From the NCBI RefSeq assembly GCF_003024805.1, contig NZ_PUEC01000008.1:1-64000 (forward strand): a stretch of DNA of 64,000 nucleotides, in the 5' to 3' direction. The first letter of the stretch is position 1. Every line of letters begins with the position of its first letter. The notes under the pieces were generated by a model. The model was given only the letters and a program-made list of their open reading frames with translations. It searched no databases and was not told the origin of the DNA. This stretch comes from Duncaniella muris (GTDB taxonomy: Bacteria > Bacteroidota > Bacteroidia > Bacteroidales > Muribaculaceae). This document shows, one piece after another, positions 37,822-45,942 of this stretch. The translations under genes were made by a program, and so were the position numbers.

Positions 37822-38722
37822 TTAATAGACGGTTACACGTTCATATGTGATCGTGCCTTCCGTTTTCGAATAAAGCAAATCTTTATAATACCATCCACTC
37901 TGATAATCAACGACCAATACATTTGCATCAGATGATTTTATCTTGAACCATTCAAAACCTCCATATGAAGCTCCTGGTTCCCATCGGTTATCATATCCGA
38001 AATCTCCACCCGAAAGAGCGGAAATCGGTTCATCATGATTAAAATATACTGTATTATAGGAGTTTGACATAAACGAATCAAATTTATTGTCATTTGAAAC
38101 CGGAGTCTGCGACAGATAAAGATATTGGTAATTTAGATGGTCTGTTCCATACTCAGCCTTTGAGGTCCAGTCTTCTCCATATATATCTATCAGTATCAGG
38201 ATCAACACCTATAAAGCTCCTGCTCCTCAAAATACCGGAAAAGCTTTTTACCTTCCAATATCCATACTGTCCTGAGAATCGTTTAGCCTCCATAGGTGAG
38301 GACCGTTTCCAGACAAACGTCTTTTCTATACCGACGTTTCTCGCGGAAAACTGATCGCTGCCATTAAACGTCACGTTTTCATGAATTCCCCAAGCCACAA
38401 CCTCAAATACGCTTTTATAGCTAATTTTAAGCCAGTTAAGATCTGGAGAATATTCCCATGTTCCGTTATCCGTTTCCCTGAAGTCCATAACACAAGGATT
38501 GGTTTTGCATGTATAGGCCGTTACAGAAGCACTGTTGTTTGAATTCAGATCAACGATAGTCACAACAGGCCGCCCGTTGTCATCAACAGTTTCAATACGC
38601 CAGGTACCTACAAACTTTTCATCTGAGCCTCCGGCTACGCCAGGCTCATCATTCTTTGAATCAGAGCATGAAACCAGAGCAAAAGTCGTCGCTATAAGCA
38701 GAGTCAATAGCAAATTTCGCAT
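37822..38722 (-). pseudogene. lipoprotein gene split by a frameshift
   Basis: Two adjacent minus-strand frames look like one lipoprotein. The first (38722 to 38153) has a lipobox ending ALVSCS and a beta-rich body (KFVGTWRIETVDDNGRP, NGTWEYSPDLNWLKI). The second (38208 to 37822) continues in another frame (DIYGEDWTSKAEYGTDHLNYQYLY) and ends TYERVTVY. They overlap by about 56 bp, placing the shift at about 38153-38215. The composition and style match the two lipoproteins upstream on the same strand. A sequencing or assembly error is the alternative to real decay. Function unknown; lipocalin-like beta barrels are a guess. Confidence 0.6.
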
Positions 38723-38730
38723 AATCCTGT

Positions 38731-39150
38731 TTATTTACGGTTGAAGGTTAAAGATACACCCCAGCTATTCATCAGACTGTTTGTCCACAACATTTTATTT
38801 TCGCCTGAGAAAGTCATGGTTATAACACTTTGGCCCCATGCATTCGCAAAGTTACTGTTTGACGGAACTGAAAGTTTATCACCGGTAACGGTATATTTTC
38901 CGCTTGCCTTAGACTCCTTCTGCCCTCCTACCACAAGATAATCCGTGTAGGTCCCGTCAGCGGAAAGTGTGACAAAAAAAGTATCATCGCCATCCGATCC
39001 CTGCCAGGAGCCCACAAATGTTTTGCCTTCATAAATACCCGGTTCATCTGAACTGTCTTTGTTGTCACTGCATGCAGCAAAAGCAAAACATGATACCAAT
39101 ACAACGAAAAGTGTTGCAAATTTGAACTGATTTTTAATTGAAAATTTCAT
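38731..39150 (-). CDS. small lipoprotein, lipocalin-like
   Basis: A 139-residue lipoprotein: signal peptide with CFAFAACSD (cysteine near residue 26), an acidic linker (DNKDSSDEPG), then a compact beta-rich domain with FVGSWQGSDGDDTFFVTLSADGTYTDYL split over two stretches and a C-terminal WGVSLTFNRK. The GSW...G..F.D.Y pattern recalls the lipocalin-like and META-type domains common among Bacteroidales surface lipoproteins. It is 8 bp upstream of the frameshifted gene, in the same direction, and 57 bp after a larger related lipoprotein, so the three probably form one unit. The DNA here is visibly AT-richer than the flanks. No function can be assigned. Confidence 0.65.
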   Translation of the reverse strand: MKFSIKNQFKFATLFVVLVSCFAFAACSDNKDSSDEPGIYEGKTFVGSWQGSDGDDTFFVTLSADGTYTDYLVVGGQKESKASGKYTVTGDKLSVPSNSNFANAWGQSVITMTFSGENKMLWTNSLMNSWGVSLTFNRK

Positions 39151-39207
39151 AATTTGTTTGTTAAAAAAAAAATGGTTAATATAAAAAAGATAAATTCTTC
39201 AGCGTTT

Positions 39208-40308
39208 TCATTGGATTTTAGACAAATATACAATGGTGGAATTAGGCATGGTGACCATCAGGCTGGAAGAAGCCGTTATCTCCATCTTGTAAACCTTTGT
39301 AGCCGGACTGCCGCATTTCCAATCCGGGAAATAGCTTGCTGTTCCTGATGTTCCTGACTCCCAGTCAACAGAAGTGAAATTGCAGGTCACGTACGATCCT
39401 GATACAGAAAAAGTTCCGCTTGCACACAACGAAATGTCACCCCATGAGCCGTATTTCCGGAACGAATTTTCGAAATATACCACGCTTCCGTCAGCCAAAA
39501 ACCGAAATGTATATTTACCGTTTTTGTCCGTCCAGCCAAAAGCCGATGTCAGATTAGACTTCAGATTTGAAACTGACGGCATATCCGAACGCGTCCCCAT
39601 GCGAAACTCCATCTTTGTAGTCCCCCTCTGCAGAACGAGACTCTTATCACTCAGAGTCACGACATTCCACAACGTCGTCTTGATGGTCAGTGTCTTGTTG
39701 AGAGGAGCAAACGAGTAAGACCCCGTGTTGAATTCAGAGTATGAGTTGCTCCCCGGCGCGTCAAGCACGTATTCATCATACACCCCGCCAGGATAGAACG
39801 TAATGACAGTTTTCCCATCGGTTGACACCCATGTGTTCTGAAGGGTGTACAACTGGGTTTCAGGACTTTCAATCTCATTTCCGTCACCATCGGTCATAAC
39901 GGAATTATCTTTTGTCAGAATGAACGTCGAAAACTGGCCTGTCGGTATCAGCCTGCCGCTTTCTATCCGGCATTCCATCTGATAGTCACCGGATAGATCG
40001 CCTGAAGTACTGGCATACGCACCTTTGCACACAAGACGTCCACCGCTTGCCGACCATGTAAAATATGCCACTGAAAAAGAATCCGGTCCTTCATACTCCA
40101 TTGAACCTGTCTTGTCGGAATTCAGGCGAAGAGTTATGTTCTGATATTTCACGGCACCATTGTTTACATAACAGCGCGTGCCATACCAATTTCCGGCAAG
40201 ATTGTCAGTTGCAGATTCCGGTCCATCTCCACTGCAACCTGTAGTGACTGCCAAAATGCAGACCATCAGCAATTGCACGAATGATTTGAGTCGTGTCATA
40301 ACAAACAT
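39208..40308 (-). CDS. lipoprotein of unknown function
   Basis: A 366-residue lipoprotein (TTGCSGDG, cysteine near residue 25). It has at least three repeated beta-rich modules with the pattern W...DG...F..DG.....Y: NLAGNWYGTRCYVNNG at about 38, TWVSTDGKTVITFYPGG at about 160 and WTDKNGKYTFRFLADGSVVYF at about 262. These resemble the single module of the 139-residue lipoprotein next to it. The ATG at 40299 (MTRLKS) is a plausible alternative start. It is first in the lipoprotein run, about 50 bp downstream of a U-tract hairpin belonging to a candidate RNA. Recruited probably as a unit with its neighbours. Confidence 0.65.
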   Translation of the reverse strand: MFVMTRLKSFVQLLMVCILAVTTGCSGDGPESATDNLAGNWYGTRCYVNNGAVKYQNITLRLNSDKTGSMEYEGPDSFSVAYFTWSASGGRLVCKGAYASTSGDLSGDYQMECRIESGRLIPTGQFSTFILTKDNSVMTDGDGNEIESPETQLYTLQNTWVSTDGKTVITFYPGGVYDEYVLDAPGSNSYSEFNTGSYSFAPLNKTLTIKTTLWNVVTLSDKSLVLQRGTTKMEFRMGTRSDMPSVSNLKSNLTSAFGWTDKNGKYTFRFLADGSVVYFENSFRKYGSWGDISLCASGTFSVSGSYVTCNFTSVDWESGTSGTASYFPDWKCGSPATKVYKMEITASSSLMVTMPNSTIVYLSKIQ

Positions 40309-40354
40309 TACACCACAGGCTCCCCTCTCCGGTATCTATCAGGATTGGTTTATA

Positions 40355-40560
40355 AAACAAAAAAGCGTGAGAGCCGTACTTGTTGCCCGTTCCGCTTGTT
40401 GAGGCCTTCGCATTGCCTGGTATAGTAGAACGGACAACGCAGAAGCCTCACGCAGAATATGTGTAACAACACCGACAGCCTGCACTCTCGCGCCCGCTTC
40501 GGTGGAATATACATATCCACAAGGCATCTACTGTTGTCTCATTCCTGACTATACCATGAA
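40355..40560 (-). ncRNA. candidate structured RNA ending in a U-tract hairpin
   Basis: On the minus strand the 3' part folds as GCGTGAG (40453-40447) with CTCACGC (40371-40365), then GTTGTCCGTTC (40438-40428) with GAACGGGCAAC (40392-40382), an 11-bp stem with one U-G pair that would be a mismatch in the opposite transcript. TTTTTT-G-TTTT follows. Upstream lie GCGC-GAGA-GUGC (40493-40482), a GTGGA/TCCAC hairpin (40520-40502), and GGTATAGT (40555-40548), fully complementary to ACTATACC (40426-40419) in the last loop. GAGGCTTCTGC and GCGAAGGCCTC could form an alternative pairing. I do not recognise a named family. It precedes the lipoprotein gene by about 50 bp, so it may be a leader or an independent RNA. 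Confidence 0.5.
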
Positions 40561-40733
40561 GAAAGTTGCGAAGTTTCAACAAGCCAAGAAAGAGCGTCGA
40601 GTAAACGCTTTTCAGTATGTCATTGCAGAGCCGTCAGCCCTGCTGTTTTCGGCAAGCCGAATGGCAAGCCATCTTTTACGCCGACCCTCCCGCATCACCC
40701 TTGACCGGGCTTCTGCGATACGGTCTGCGGCCA

Positions 40734-40762
40734 CAAAATTAATTATAATTTCTGAAATTTCA
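40734..40762 (-). promoter_or_regulatory. possible promoter for the structured RNA
   Basis: On the minus strand TTG (40762-40760) and, after 18 bp, TAATTTTG (40741-40734). A transcript from here to the U-tract at 40355 would be about 375 nt. The stretch 40561-40733 has no gene I can support. Confidence 0.4.
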
Positions 40763-40867
40763 ATAACTTCATCCAAAAACGCACCAAAAACGCGCCAAAA
40801 AGCCCCGGCAATGCCTCGGCACAACCAACGCATAACCCATGCACAACCCACAAACATCCCACGTATA

Positions 40868-41150
40868 TCCCGTCCGGAACCGTAAACCGGTGTCCTTACG
40901 GACACCACATTCTTGCCTCATATCCACTTCCCCCCGACACCTTTGCGCTTTGCGCACGGTGTCGGGGGCTACGACTAAATCGGTGTCCTACGGACACCCG
41001 CCCCCCCAATCAACCCGAATCAACCAATGCGCGTCCGGAGGACGCAGATTTACTCGTAGCCCGTGACACCGCAGCGCACAGCGCGCAGGCGTCACGGGAA
41101 AAACCACCCACCCCCCCAAAAAAAGTATCCGGAGGACACTGATTTACCAT
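40868..41150. repeat. repeat block B: palindromic composite, two copies in opposite orientation
   Basis: The forward copy has a small hairpin GTGTCC/GGACAC (40890-40905) and a long perfect stem CCCCCGACACC (40931-40941) with GGTGTCGGGGG (40958-40968), then a second small hairpin. One 37-bp unit (as in block A) follows, then the reverse copy with arms CCCGTGACACC (41060-41070) and GGCGTCACGGG (41088-41098). The order is the reverse of block A: forward-reverse here, reverse-forward there. The two blocks enclose the lipoprotein patch 37822-40308 and the candidate RNA. Confidence 0.8.
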
Positions 41151-41282
41151 CGTCCTATCATCTCGCCGACGGAATCTACAAAAATGGTACAAAGGTCCTG
41201 CCTATTGGTAACATCCAAAAGACGCGATTGCCCTAACTTTGCACAAAAATCATCAGCCAAAGCATGAAGCATCAGCCGCACG

Positions 41283-41492
41283 GAAATCGCAGAAACCATC
41301 ACCCACATAGCCTTCTACGCCGGATGGCCAAAAGCCTGGGCAGCATTCCGCCTCGCAAAAGAAGTCTGGGCCGACGACACTGCCGCCGCCGATTCTTGGT
41401 TCGCCCACCTCGCATTCGAGATTCCGGGCGACGACACATCAAACATCTGGCTTGAACCCGTAGCCGACCAAGACTACAGCCGACTCCCCTGA
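41283..41492 (+). pseudogene. carboxymuconolactone-decarboxylase/cupin fusion remnant
   Basis: Seventy codons without a start encode EIAETITHIAFYAGWPKAWA, which is the end of a CMD (AhpD-like) domain, followed by FRLAKEVWADD and then the end of a cupin domain, WFAHLAFEIPGDD and IWLEPVADQDYSRLP, before the stop at 41490. CMD-cupin fusion proteins have this order, but the middle is deleted here. A TGA stands just upstream in frame. A TAACTTTG -7 box at 41234-41241 suggests the old promoter survives, so an internal deletion joined the two ends. Nothing functional is expected. Confidence 0.7.
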
Positions 41493-41532
41493 CCTGAGGG
41501 GCAGCCCGGCCCGCCCCATCCGATCAGGCATC

Positions 41533-42237
41533 CTACTTCTGATTCTGCAGACGCTCCGCAAGCAGAGCGCTGTACTGGCGCCCCACCGGAATGGTCTGCC
41601 CGCTGGCCAGAGTGACGCTCTGACGGCTGAAACTCCGGATCTTGTCGACAGCCACTATAAACGAGCGGTGAATCCTCAGAAACTTCTTCTGGGGAAGCAT
41701 CGCTCCTATTGTCTTGAGTATCACGCGCGAGAGCGTACACGAACCGTCAGTGCGGAAAATCTTCGAATAGCCCTCCATAGCCTCGACATAGGCAATGTCA
41801 GCCAACGGAATAGACACATTATTGTATTCCTGCTTGACCACTATACACTTGTCAGCCTGCACATGCTCGTTATAGTCAAGCTTCTTTATAGCCTTCTCCA
41901 CCGCAAGTTTGAACCGGTCATAGGCAAAAGGCTTGTGCAGATAGTCGACGGCGTTGAGATTGAACCCGTCGAAAGCATAATCGAGATAGGCCGTGGTGAA
42001 TATGAAACAAGCCTCCGGAGGCACCGCAGCGGCAATTTCCAGGCCGTTGATACCCTCCATCTCCACATCGAGAAACGCCAGATCGAAATCACCCTTCTTA
42101 ATGACCTCGATCCCCTCGGCCGGATCGGAATAGGCCGACAGCTCTATGCCGCCGAAACGTTCACAGAATTTGGAGATGATATCCAGGGCCAGTGGCTCAT
42201 CGTCGATAGCCACACATCTGAGCTTTTGACTTGTCAT
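41533..42237 (-). CDS. LytTR-type response regulator
   Basis: A 234-residue regulator. The receiver domain (about 5-120) has acidic IDDEP, the phospho-acceptor Asp in LAFLDVEMEGINGLE, the switch threonine in FTTAY and the lysine in LHKPF. The C-terminal LytTR DNA-binding domain (about 130-232) has ADIAYVEAMEGYSKIF and KFLRIHRSFIVAVDKI. Its start overlaps the sensor kinase stop (ATGA), so the two are translationally coupled. LytTR regulators bind paired 9-bp direct repeats. The divergent NamZ gene is one candidate target, but no such repeat was identified by eye. Confidence 0.9.
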   Translation of the reverse strand: MTSQKLRCVAIDDEPLALDIISKFCERFGGIELSAYSDPAEGIEVIKKGDFDLAFLDVEMEGINGLEIAAAVPPEACFIFTTAYLDYAFDGFNLNAVDYLHKPFAYDRFKLAVEKAIKKLDYNEHVQADKCIVVKQEYNNVSIPLADIAYVEAMEGYSKIFRTDGSCTLSRVILKTIGAMLPQKKFLRIHRSFIVAVDKIRSFSRQSVTLASGQTIPVGRQYSALLAERLQNQK

Positions 42238-43262
42238 GAGAGTCTGATTTTTAGATCAACAATAAATTTTCCGTCCTTCTCCACGGTCTTCAGTTCGCAG
42301 GCATCCGGGAAAAGGCAGGCAAGCCGCACACGGCAGTTCTCCAGACCCACCGGAGCCTCGGTCCTGAACTCCTCAACGCGCTTGAGAATATCATTTTCAG
42401 TGTGGAATTCAAGCAAGCCCTCCTTAAGAGTGAGGCTTATGTCTATCAGGCAGTCGCGGTGGGTCGAAGTGCCGTATTTGAACACATTTTCAAGAAACGT
42501 GATCATGATCATCGGCGGGATGCGCGCGCTCTCGTCGTCCACATCGCAGCTCCATTTCACTTTGGTATGGCCGTTGAGACGCAACGACTGCAGGTCGATA
42601 TAGTTACGGATATAACGTATCTCCTCGCCCAGCGCCACAGTGTCGCGGTCTACCCCGGTATAGGTATATTTGACCAGTTCGATAAACTTCACGAAAGCCG
42701 TCTCTGTGCGTTCCGATGTGCCGATGAGCATACTGTAGAGCGAGTTGAGCGTATTGAAAAGGAAATGCGGGTTGATCTGGGCCTTATAGACGGCAAGCTC
42801 GGCAGTGTTCCTCTGCAGCTCCACCTCCTTCTTGATCATCAGCTGCCGGTAAAGTTCCTGGATAAACGACATGGACAGCGCATAGCCCATCACCAGCGAG
42901 AACATCATCCACACTCCGATTGCCTTGCTGTAGTTGCGTATCTGATTGTAAAGAGCCGTCAGTGACTCGGCGTTGAACGTCACCTCCGGAAGCCTGTACT
43001 GCGTCAGTATGTAGTTGCCTATCACAAGCACCACAAGAATCACACCGATAAGCCAGTACTTTCGTTCCACAAAAAGCTTGGGTATGTTGAGCAGACGCAC
43101 CGCGAAATAGTCGCCGTAGAGACAGGCAATCAGAAGCCACGTAAACCCCGGCCAGTCGGAGAGCCAGTAATAAGCCGGGCTCAGCACAATCAACAACGGC
43201 ATGAATACCAGACAGAAAGTCAGATCTATGATCCGGTCTACTTTTTTCTTTAAGAATTTCAT
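42234..43262 (-). CDS. LytS/YehU-type sensor histidine kinase
   Basis: A 342-residue membrane kinase. Four hydrophobic helices occupy about residues 12-140, followed by a coiled linker (ELQRNTAELAVYKAQ) and the His_kinase domain with the phospho-acceptor histidine in INPHFLFNTLNSL. The ATPase part has a partial N-box (MIMITFLENVFKYG) and glycine-poor lid (VGLENCRVRLACLF). No periplasmic sensor domain of size is present, so sensing is probably by the membrane part. It is divergent from namZ with 195 bp between them, and co-expressed with the LytTR gene. The signal is unknown. Confidence 0.9.
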   Translation of the reverse strand: MKFLKKKVDRIIDLTFCLVFMPLLIVLSPAYYWLSDWPGFTWLLIACLYGDYFAVRLLNIPKLFVERKYWLIGVILVVLVIGNYILTQYRLPEVTFNAESLTALYNQIRNYSKAIGVWMMFSLVMGYALSMSFIQELYRQLMIKKEVELQRNTAELAVYKAQINPHFLFNTLNSLYSMLIGTSERTETAFVKFIELVKYTYTGVDRDTVALGEEIRYIRNYIDLQSLRLNGHTKVKWSCDVDDESARIPPMIMITFLENVFKYGTSTHRDCLIDISLTLKEGLLEFHTENDILKRVEEFRTEAPVGLENCRVRLACLFPDACELKTVEKDGKFIVDLKIRLS

Positions 43263-43337
43263 GTCACAAATTTAACACTATTCGCCATCTTCTGAAAGCC
43301 GGTCGAAAAGAAAATTAGGGTGTCCGGAAAACCTTTT

Positions 43338-43393
43338 AGAGGTCGTTTAAAAACACCTCTTATTGCATATCTCCTCCAAACTTCTTATTTTTG
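43338..43393 (+). promoter_or_regulatory. namZ promoter with AGAGGT palindrome
   Basis: AGAGGT (43338-43343) and ACCTCT (43355-43360) form an inverted repeat around CGTTTAAAAAC. Two bases after it comes TTGC (43363-43366), 19 bp, and TATTTTTG (43386-43393). As at lacZ, the palindrome abuts the -33 box. The divergent kinase gene makes a terminator role unlikely. Confidence 0.6.
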
Positions 43394-43457
43394 CAGGCTT
43401 CCCGCATGAATTCCCACGGTTTTACCAAACCTGTATGCGGGGTGGAAGCGTTATAAT

Positions 43458-44789
43458 ATGATTATGAAAATGACCGGACTTCTATCAACTTTTCTGCTCG
43501 CCATAGCAGCCATAGGCTGCGGCAATGCCAATTCTTCCGCCACAGCTGACTCTCAGGACTCAGACACAGCTGCTGCTACCTCCCCGGCAGTCACCGGCCA
43601 CAAACCGGAAAGCCCCGCGGTGCTGCCAGGCATCGAGGTGCTCCGCCGCAACGGCTTCGAGGAACTCGACGGAATGCGAGTGGGCCTCATCACAAACCCT
43701 ACAGGCGTTGACAATTCGCTCAAATCGACAATCGACATCCTTGCCGAAGCCCACAACGTCAGGCTGACTGCTCTCTTCGCCCCCGAACACGGTGTCAGAG
43801 GCGACCATGTGGCCGGAGCCAACGTGGCCAATGACACCGATCCGAAAACCGGAGTGCCCGTCTACTCGCTCCACGGTAAAACCAAAAAGCCAACCCCGGA
43901 GATGCTTCAGAACGTAGATGTGCTCGTCTATGACATCCAGGACATCGGCACCCGCAGCTACACCTTCATTTCCACTATGGGGCTTGCTATGGAAGCCGCA
44001 GCCCAGAACGGGAAGAAATTCATGGTGCTCGACCGCCCGAATCCGCTCGGCGGAAACAAGGTGGAAGGCAGCATCGCCGAACAAGGCAATTTCTCCTTTG
44101 TCAGCCAGTATCCAATCCCCTACGTCTACGGACTGACCCCCGGCGAACTCGCCCGCTACCTCAACGGCGAGGGTCTGCTCAAAAGCGGCATGAAAGCCGA
44201 CCTGACAGTCATACCCATGAAAGGCTGGCACCGCTCCATGACATTCGCCGACACCGGAATGCCCTGGGTGCTCCCCTCGCCCCATATCCCCGACCCGACA
44301 ACAGCCCTGCTCTATCCGGCCACAGGCATCATGGGTGAGCTTGACTACGTATCGATCGGCGTAGGCTATACCCTCCCCTTCAAACTCACCGGTGCCGGTT
44401 GGATCAACGCCCAGAAACTTTCTGACCGCCTGACAGCACTGAAGATACCCGGTGTTGAGTTCCGCCCTATCCACTACAAACCCTTCTACGCCATCTTCAA
44501 AGGCGAAAACCTCCACGGAGTGGAAATCTATGTCCGCGATGCCGCGGCAGCCCCTCTGACCCTCATCCAGTTCTACATCATGCAGGAACTCGCCGCCATG
44601 TATCCCGGCCAGAAAGCATTCTCGAAAGCCACACCGGCCCGCATAAAGATGTTTGACATGGTCTGCGGATCATCAAAAGTCCGCGAACTCTTCCAGGAAA
44701 ACTACAAGGTCAAAGACATGGTCGACTACTGGAACAAAGACGTGGAAGCCTTCACCGCCCGCGCCGAAATCTACCGCCTCTACGAGTAA
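43458..44789 (+). CDS. namZ: exo-beta-N-acetylmuramidase family protein (DUF1343, GH171)
   Basis: A 443-residue lipoprotein (AAIGCGN, cysteine near residue 21) of the DUF1343 family. Conserved stretches are GLITNPTGVD, ALFAPEHGVRGD, VLVYDIQDIGTRSYTFISTM, MVLDRPNPLGG, GELDYVSIGVGYTLPF and an extended C-terminal domain ending in YDWNK-like VDYWNKDVEAF. Characterised members (NamZ) release terminal MurNAc from peptidoglycan fragments. The gene directly downstream is a BadF-type sugar kinase 36 bp away, giving a cell-wall sugar salvage pair. It is divergent from a LytS/LytT system. The family assignment is firm; enzyme activity is from family knowledge. Confidence 0.88.
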   Translation: MIMKMTGLLSTFLLAIAAIGCGNANSSATADSQDSDTAAATSPAVTGHKPESPAVLPGIEVLRRNGFEELDGMRVGLITNPTGVDNSLKSTIDILAEAHNVRLTALFAPEHGVRGDHVAGANVANDTDPKTGVPVYSLHGKTKKPTPEMLQNVDVLVYDIQDIGTRSYTFISTMGLAMEAAAQNGKKFMVLDRPNPLGGNKVEGSIAEQGNFSFVSQYPIPYVYGLTPGELARYLNGEGLLKSGMKADLTVIPMKGWHRSMTFADTGMPWVLPSPHIPDPTTALLYPATGIMGELDYVSIGVGYTLPFKLTGAGWINAQKLSDRLTALKIPGVEFRPIHYKPFYAIFKGENLHGVEIYVRDAAAAPLTLIQFYIMQELAAMYPGQKAFSKATPARIKMFDMVCGSSKVRELFQENYKVKDMVDYWNKDVEAFTARAEIYRLYE

Positions 44790-44825
44790 TCACACCTTAA
44801 TTATATAGTATCCGATAAACCGATC

Positions 44826-45671
44826 ATGACAGTCATAGCCGATGCCGGAAGCACCAAAATAGAATGGGCGCTGCTGGGAAAAGACTCCAGATGCAGCCTG
44901 CGCCTCTGCACCCGCGGATTCAATGCCGCCCAGTCTCACACCGACCGCCTCGTGGAGATCATACGCGAAGACGCCCCCGCACTCCTTGGCGATGCCACAG
45001 GCTGCAGCACCATATATTTCTACGGTGCCGGATGCATCGGAGAGCGCTGCCGGGAAGTAGGCTCGGTGCTGAAAGCTACCTTTGCGGCAGAGACAGCCCA
45101 CGTCGACAGCGACATGCTCGCCGCCGCCCGCGCCCTCTGCGGCTCCGAGCCCGGAATAGCCTGCATACTCGGCACCGGATCCAACTCCTGCCTCTATGAC
45201 GGCCGCCGTATCACGGCCAACACACCACCTATGGGCTTCATACTCGGCGACGAAGGCAGCGGCGCCTCCCTCGGCAAAGCCCTCCTGACCGGCATATTCA
45301 AACGCCGCCTGCCGCAAAACCTCATCTCACTGTTCACCGACCGCTACCCGGAAGCAGACAAAGCCGAAGTCATCCGCAACGTCTACCGAGGAGAGCGCCC
45401 GGCCGCCTATCTCGCCTCATTCGCCCCCTTCCTGAAAGAACATATCGGCATACCTGAGATCAGCCGACTCGTCACAGATGAATTCACCCGCTTCTTCCGG
45501 ATGAACATACTCGACTACGACAACGCCCGCGCTCTACCCGTCCACTTCATCGGCTCCATAGCCCACCACTTCGCCCCTCAGCTCCGCCGGGCAGCCGCAG
45601 ACTGCGGACTGACAATAGGCCGCATCACCCAAGCCCCGATGGACGCCCTCATCCGCTTCCACGGCCAATAA
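44826..45671 (+). CDS. BadF/BadG-type sugar kinase, possible MurNAc or GlcNAc kinase
   Basis: A 281-residue ASKHA-fold kinase. The phosphate-1 motif is IADAGSTKIEW at the N-terminus, phosphate-2 ACILGTGSNSCLYDG, and the sugar/adenosine region MGFILGDEGSGASLGK (about residues 137-152), all as in the N-acetylglucosamine kinase branch. It follows the muramidase by 36 bp on the same strand. Phosphorylation of released MurNAc, as described for MurK-type kinases in Tannerella, is the best guess; GlcNAc or glucosamine are alternatives. The family places it in the cytoplasm, so a MurNAc importer would be needed; none is seen next door. Complete gene. Confidence 0.82.
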   Translation: MTVIADAGSTKIEWALLGKDSRCSLRLCTRGFNAAQSHTDRLVEIIREDAPALLGDATGCSTIYFYGAGCIGERCREVGSVLKATFAAETAHVDSDMLAAARALCGSEPGIACILGTGSNSCLYDGRRITANTPPMGFILGDEGSGASLGKALLTGIFKRRLPQNLISLFTDRYPEADKAEVIRNVYRGERPAAYLASFAPFLKEHIGIPEISRLVTDEFTRFFRMNILDYDNARALPVHFIGSIAHHFAPQLRRAAADCGLTIGRITQAPMDALIRFHGQ

Positions 45672-45683
45672 AAATCCCCGCAG

Positions 45684-45706
45684 GCGTCCGTAGGACACTG
45701 ATTTAC
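45684..45706 (+). repeat. solo fragment of the palindromic repeat family (D)
   Basis: GCGTCC (45684-45689) and GGACAC (45693-45698) followed by TGATTTAC match the small hairpin edge of blocks A to C. The long hairpin is missing. It lies 12 bp after the kinase stop. Confidence 0.65.
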
Positions 45707-45774
45707 TTCCACCACGTGACCGTGACATCCTCTATTCCAAGACAGTGTAACCACCCCCAATACCTCGAAGAGGC

Positions 45775-45796
45775 TTGCAAACATCCTTGTTTGCAA
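45775..45796. terminator. hairpin between convergent genes
   Basis: TTGCAAAC pairs with GTTTGCAA around a six-base loop. It lies between the kinase and the cyclo-ligase gene ends. The rest of 45672-45942 holds only the solo repeat fragment. Confidence 0.55.
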
Positions 45797-45942
45797 AACA
45801 TGCCCGCCACACGTCCATAAGATAAAACGCGCCTTACCAGTCCTTTATCCACGCGACAGCACCCGCTCCCATTCACCGTTCGGTCATTTGGCCGGAGGGC
45901 TTGGAGGCGGACAGATGGAAGGGGGGGAGCGCCGTGGAAAAA

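Noticed and set aside
40339-40527. A 62-codon minus-strand frame as a protein
   Set aside because: It lies within the stem-loop region ending in a U-tract, has no domain, and the pairing pattern explains the sequence better.
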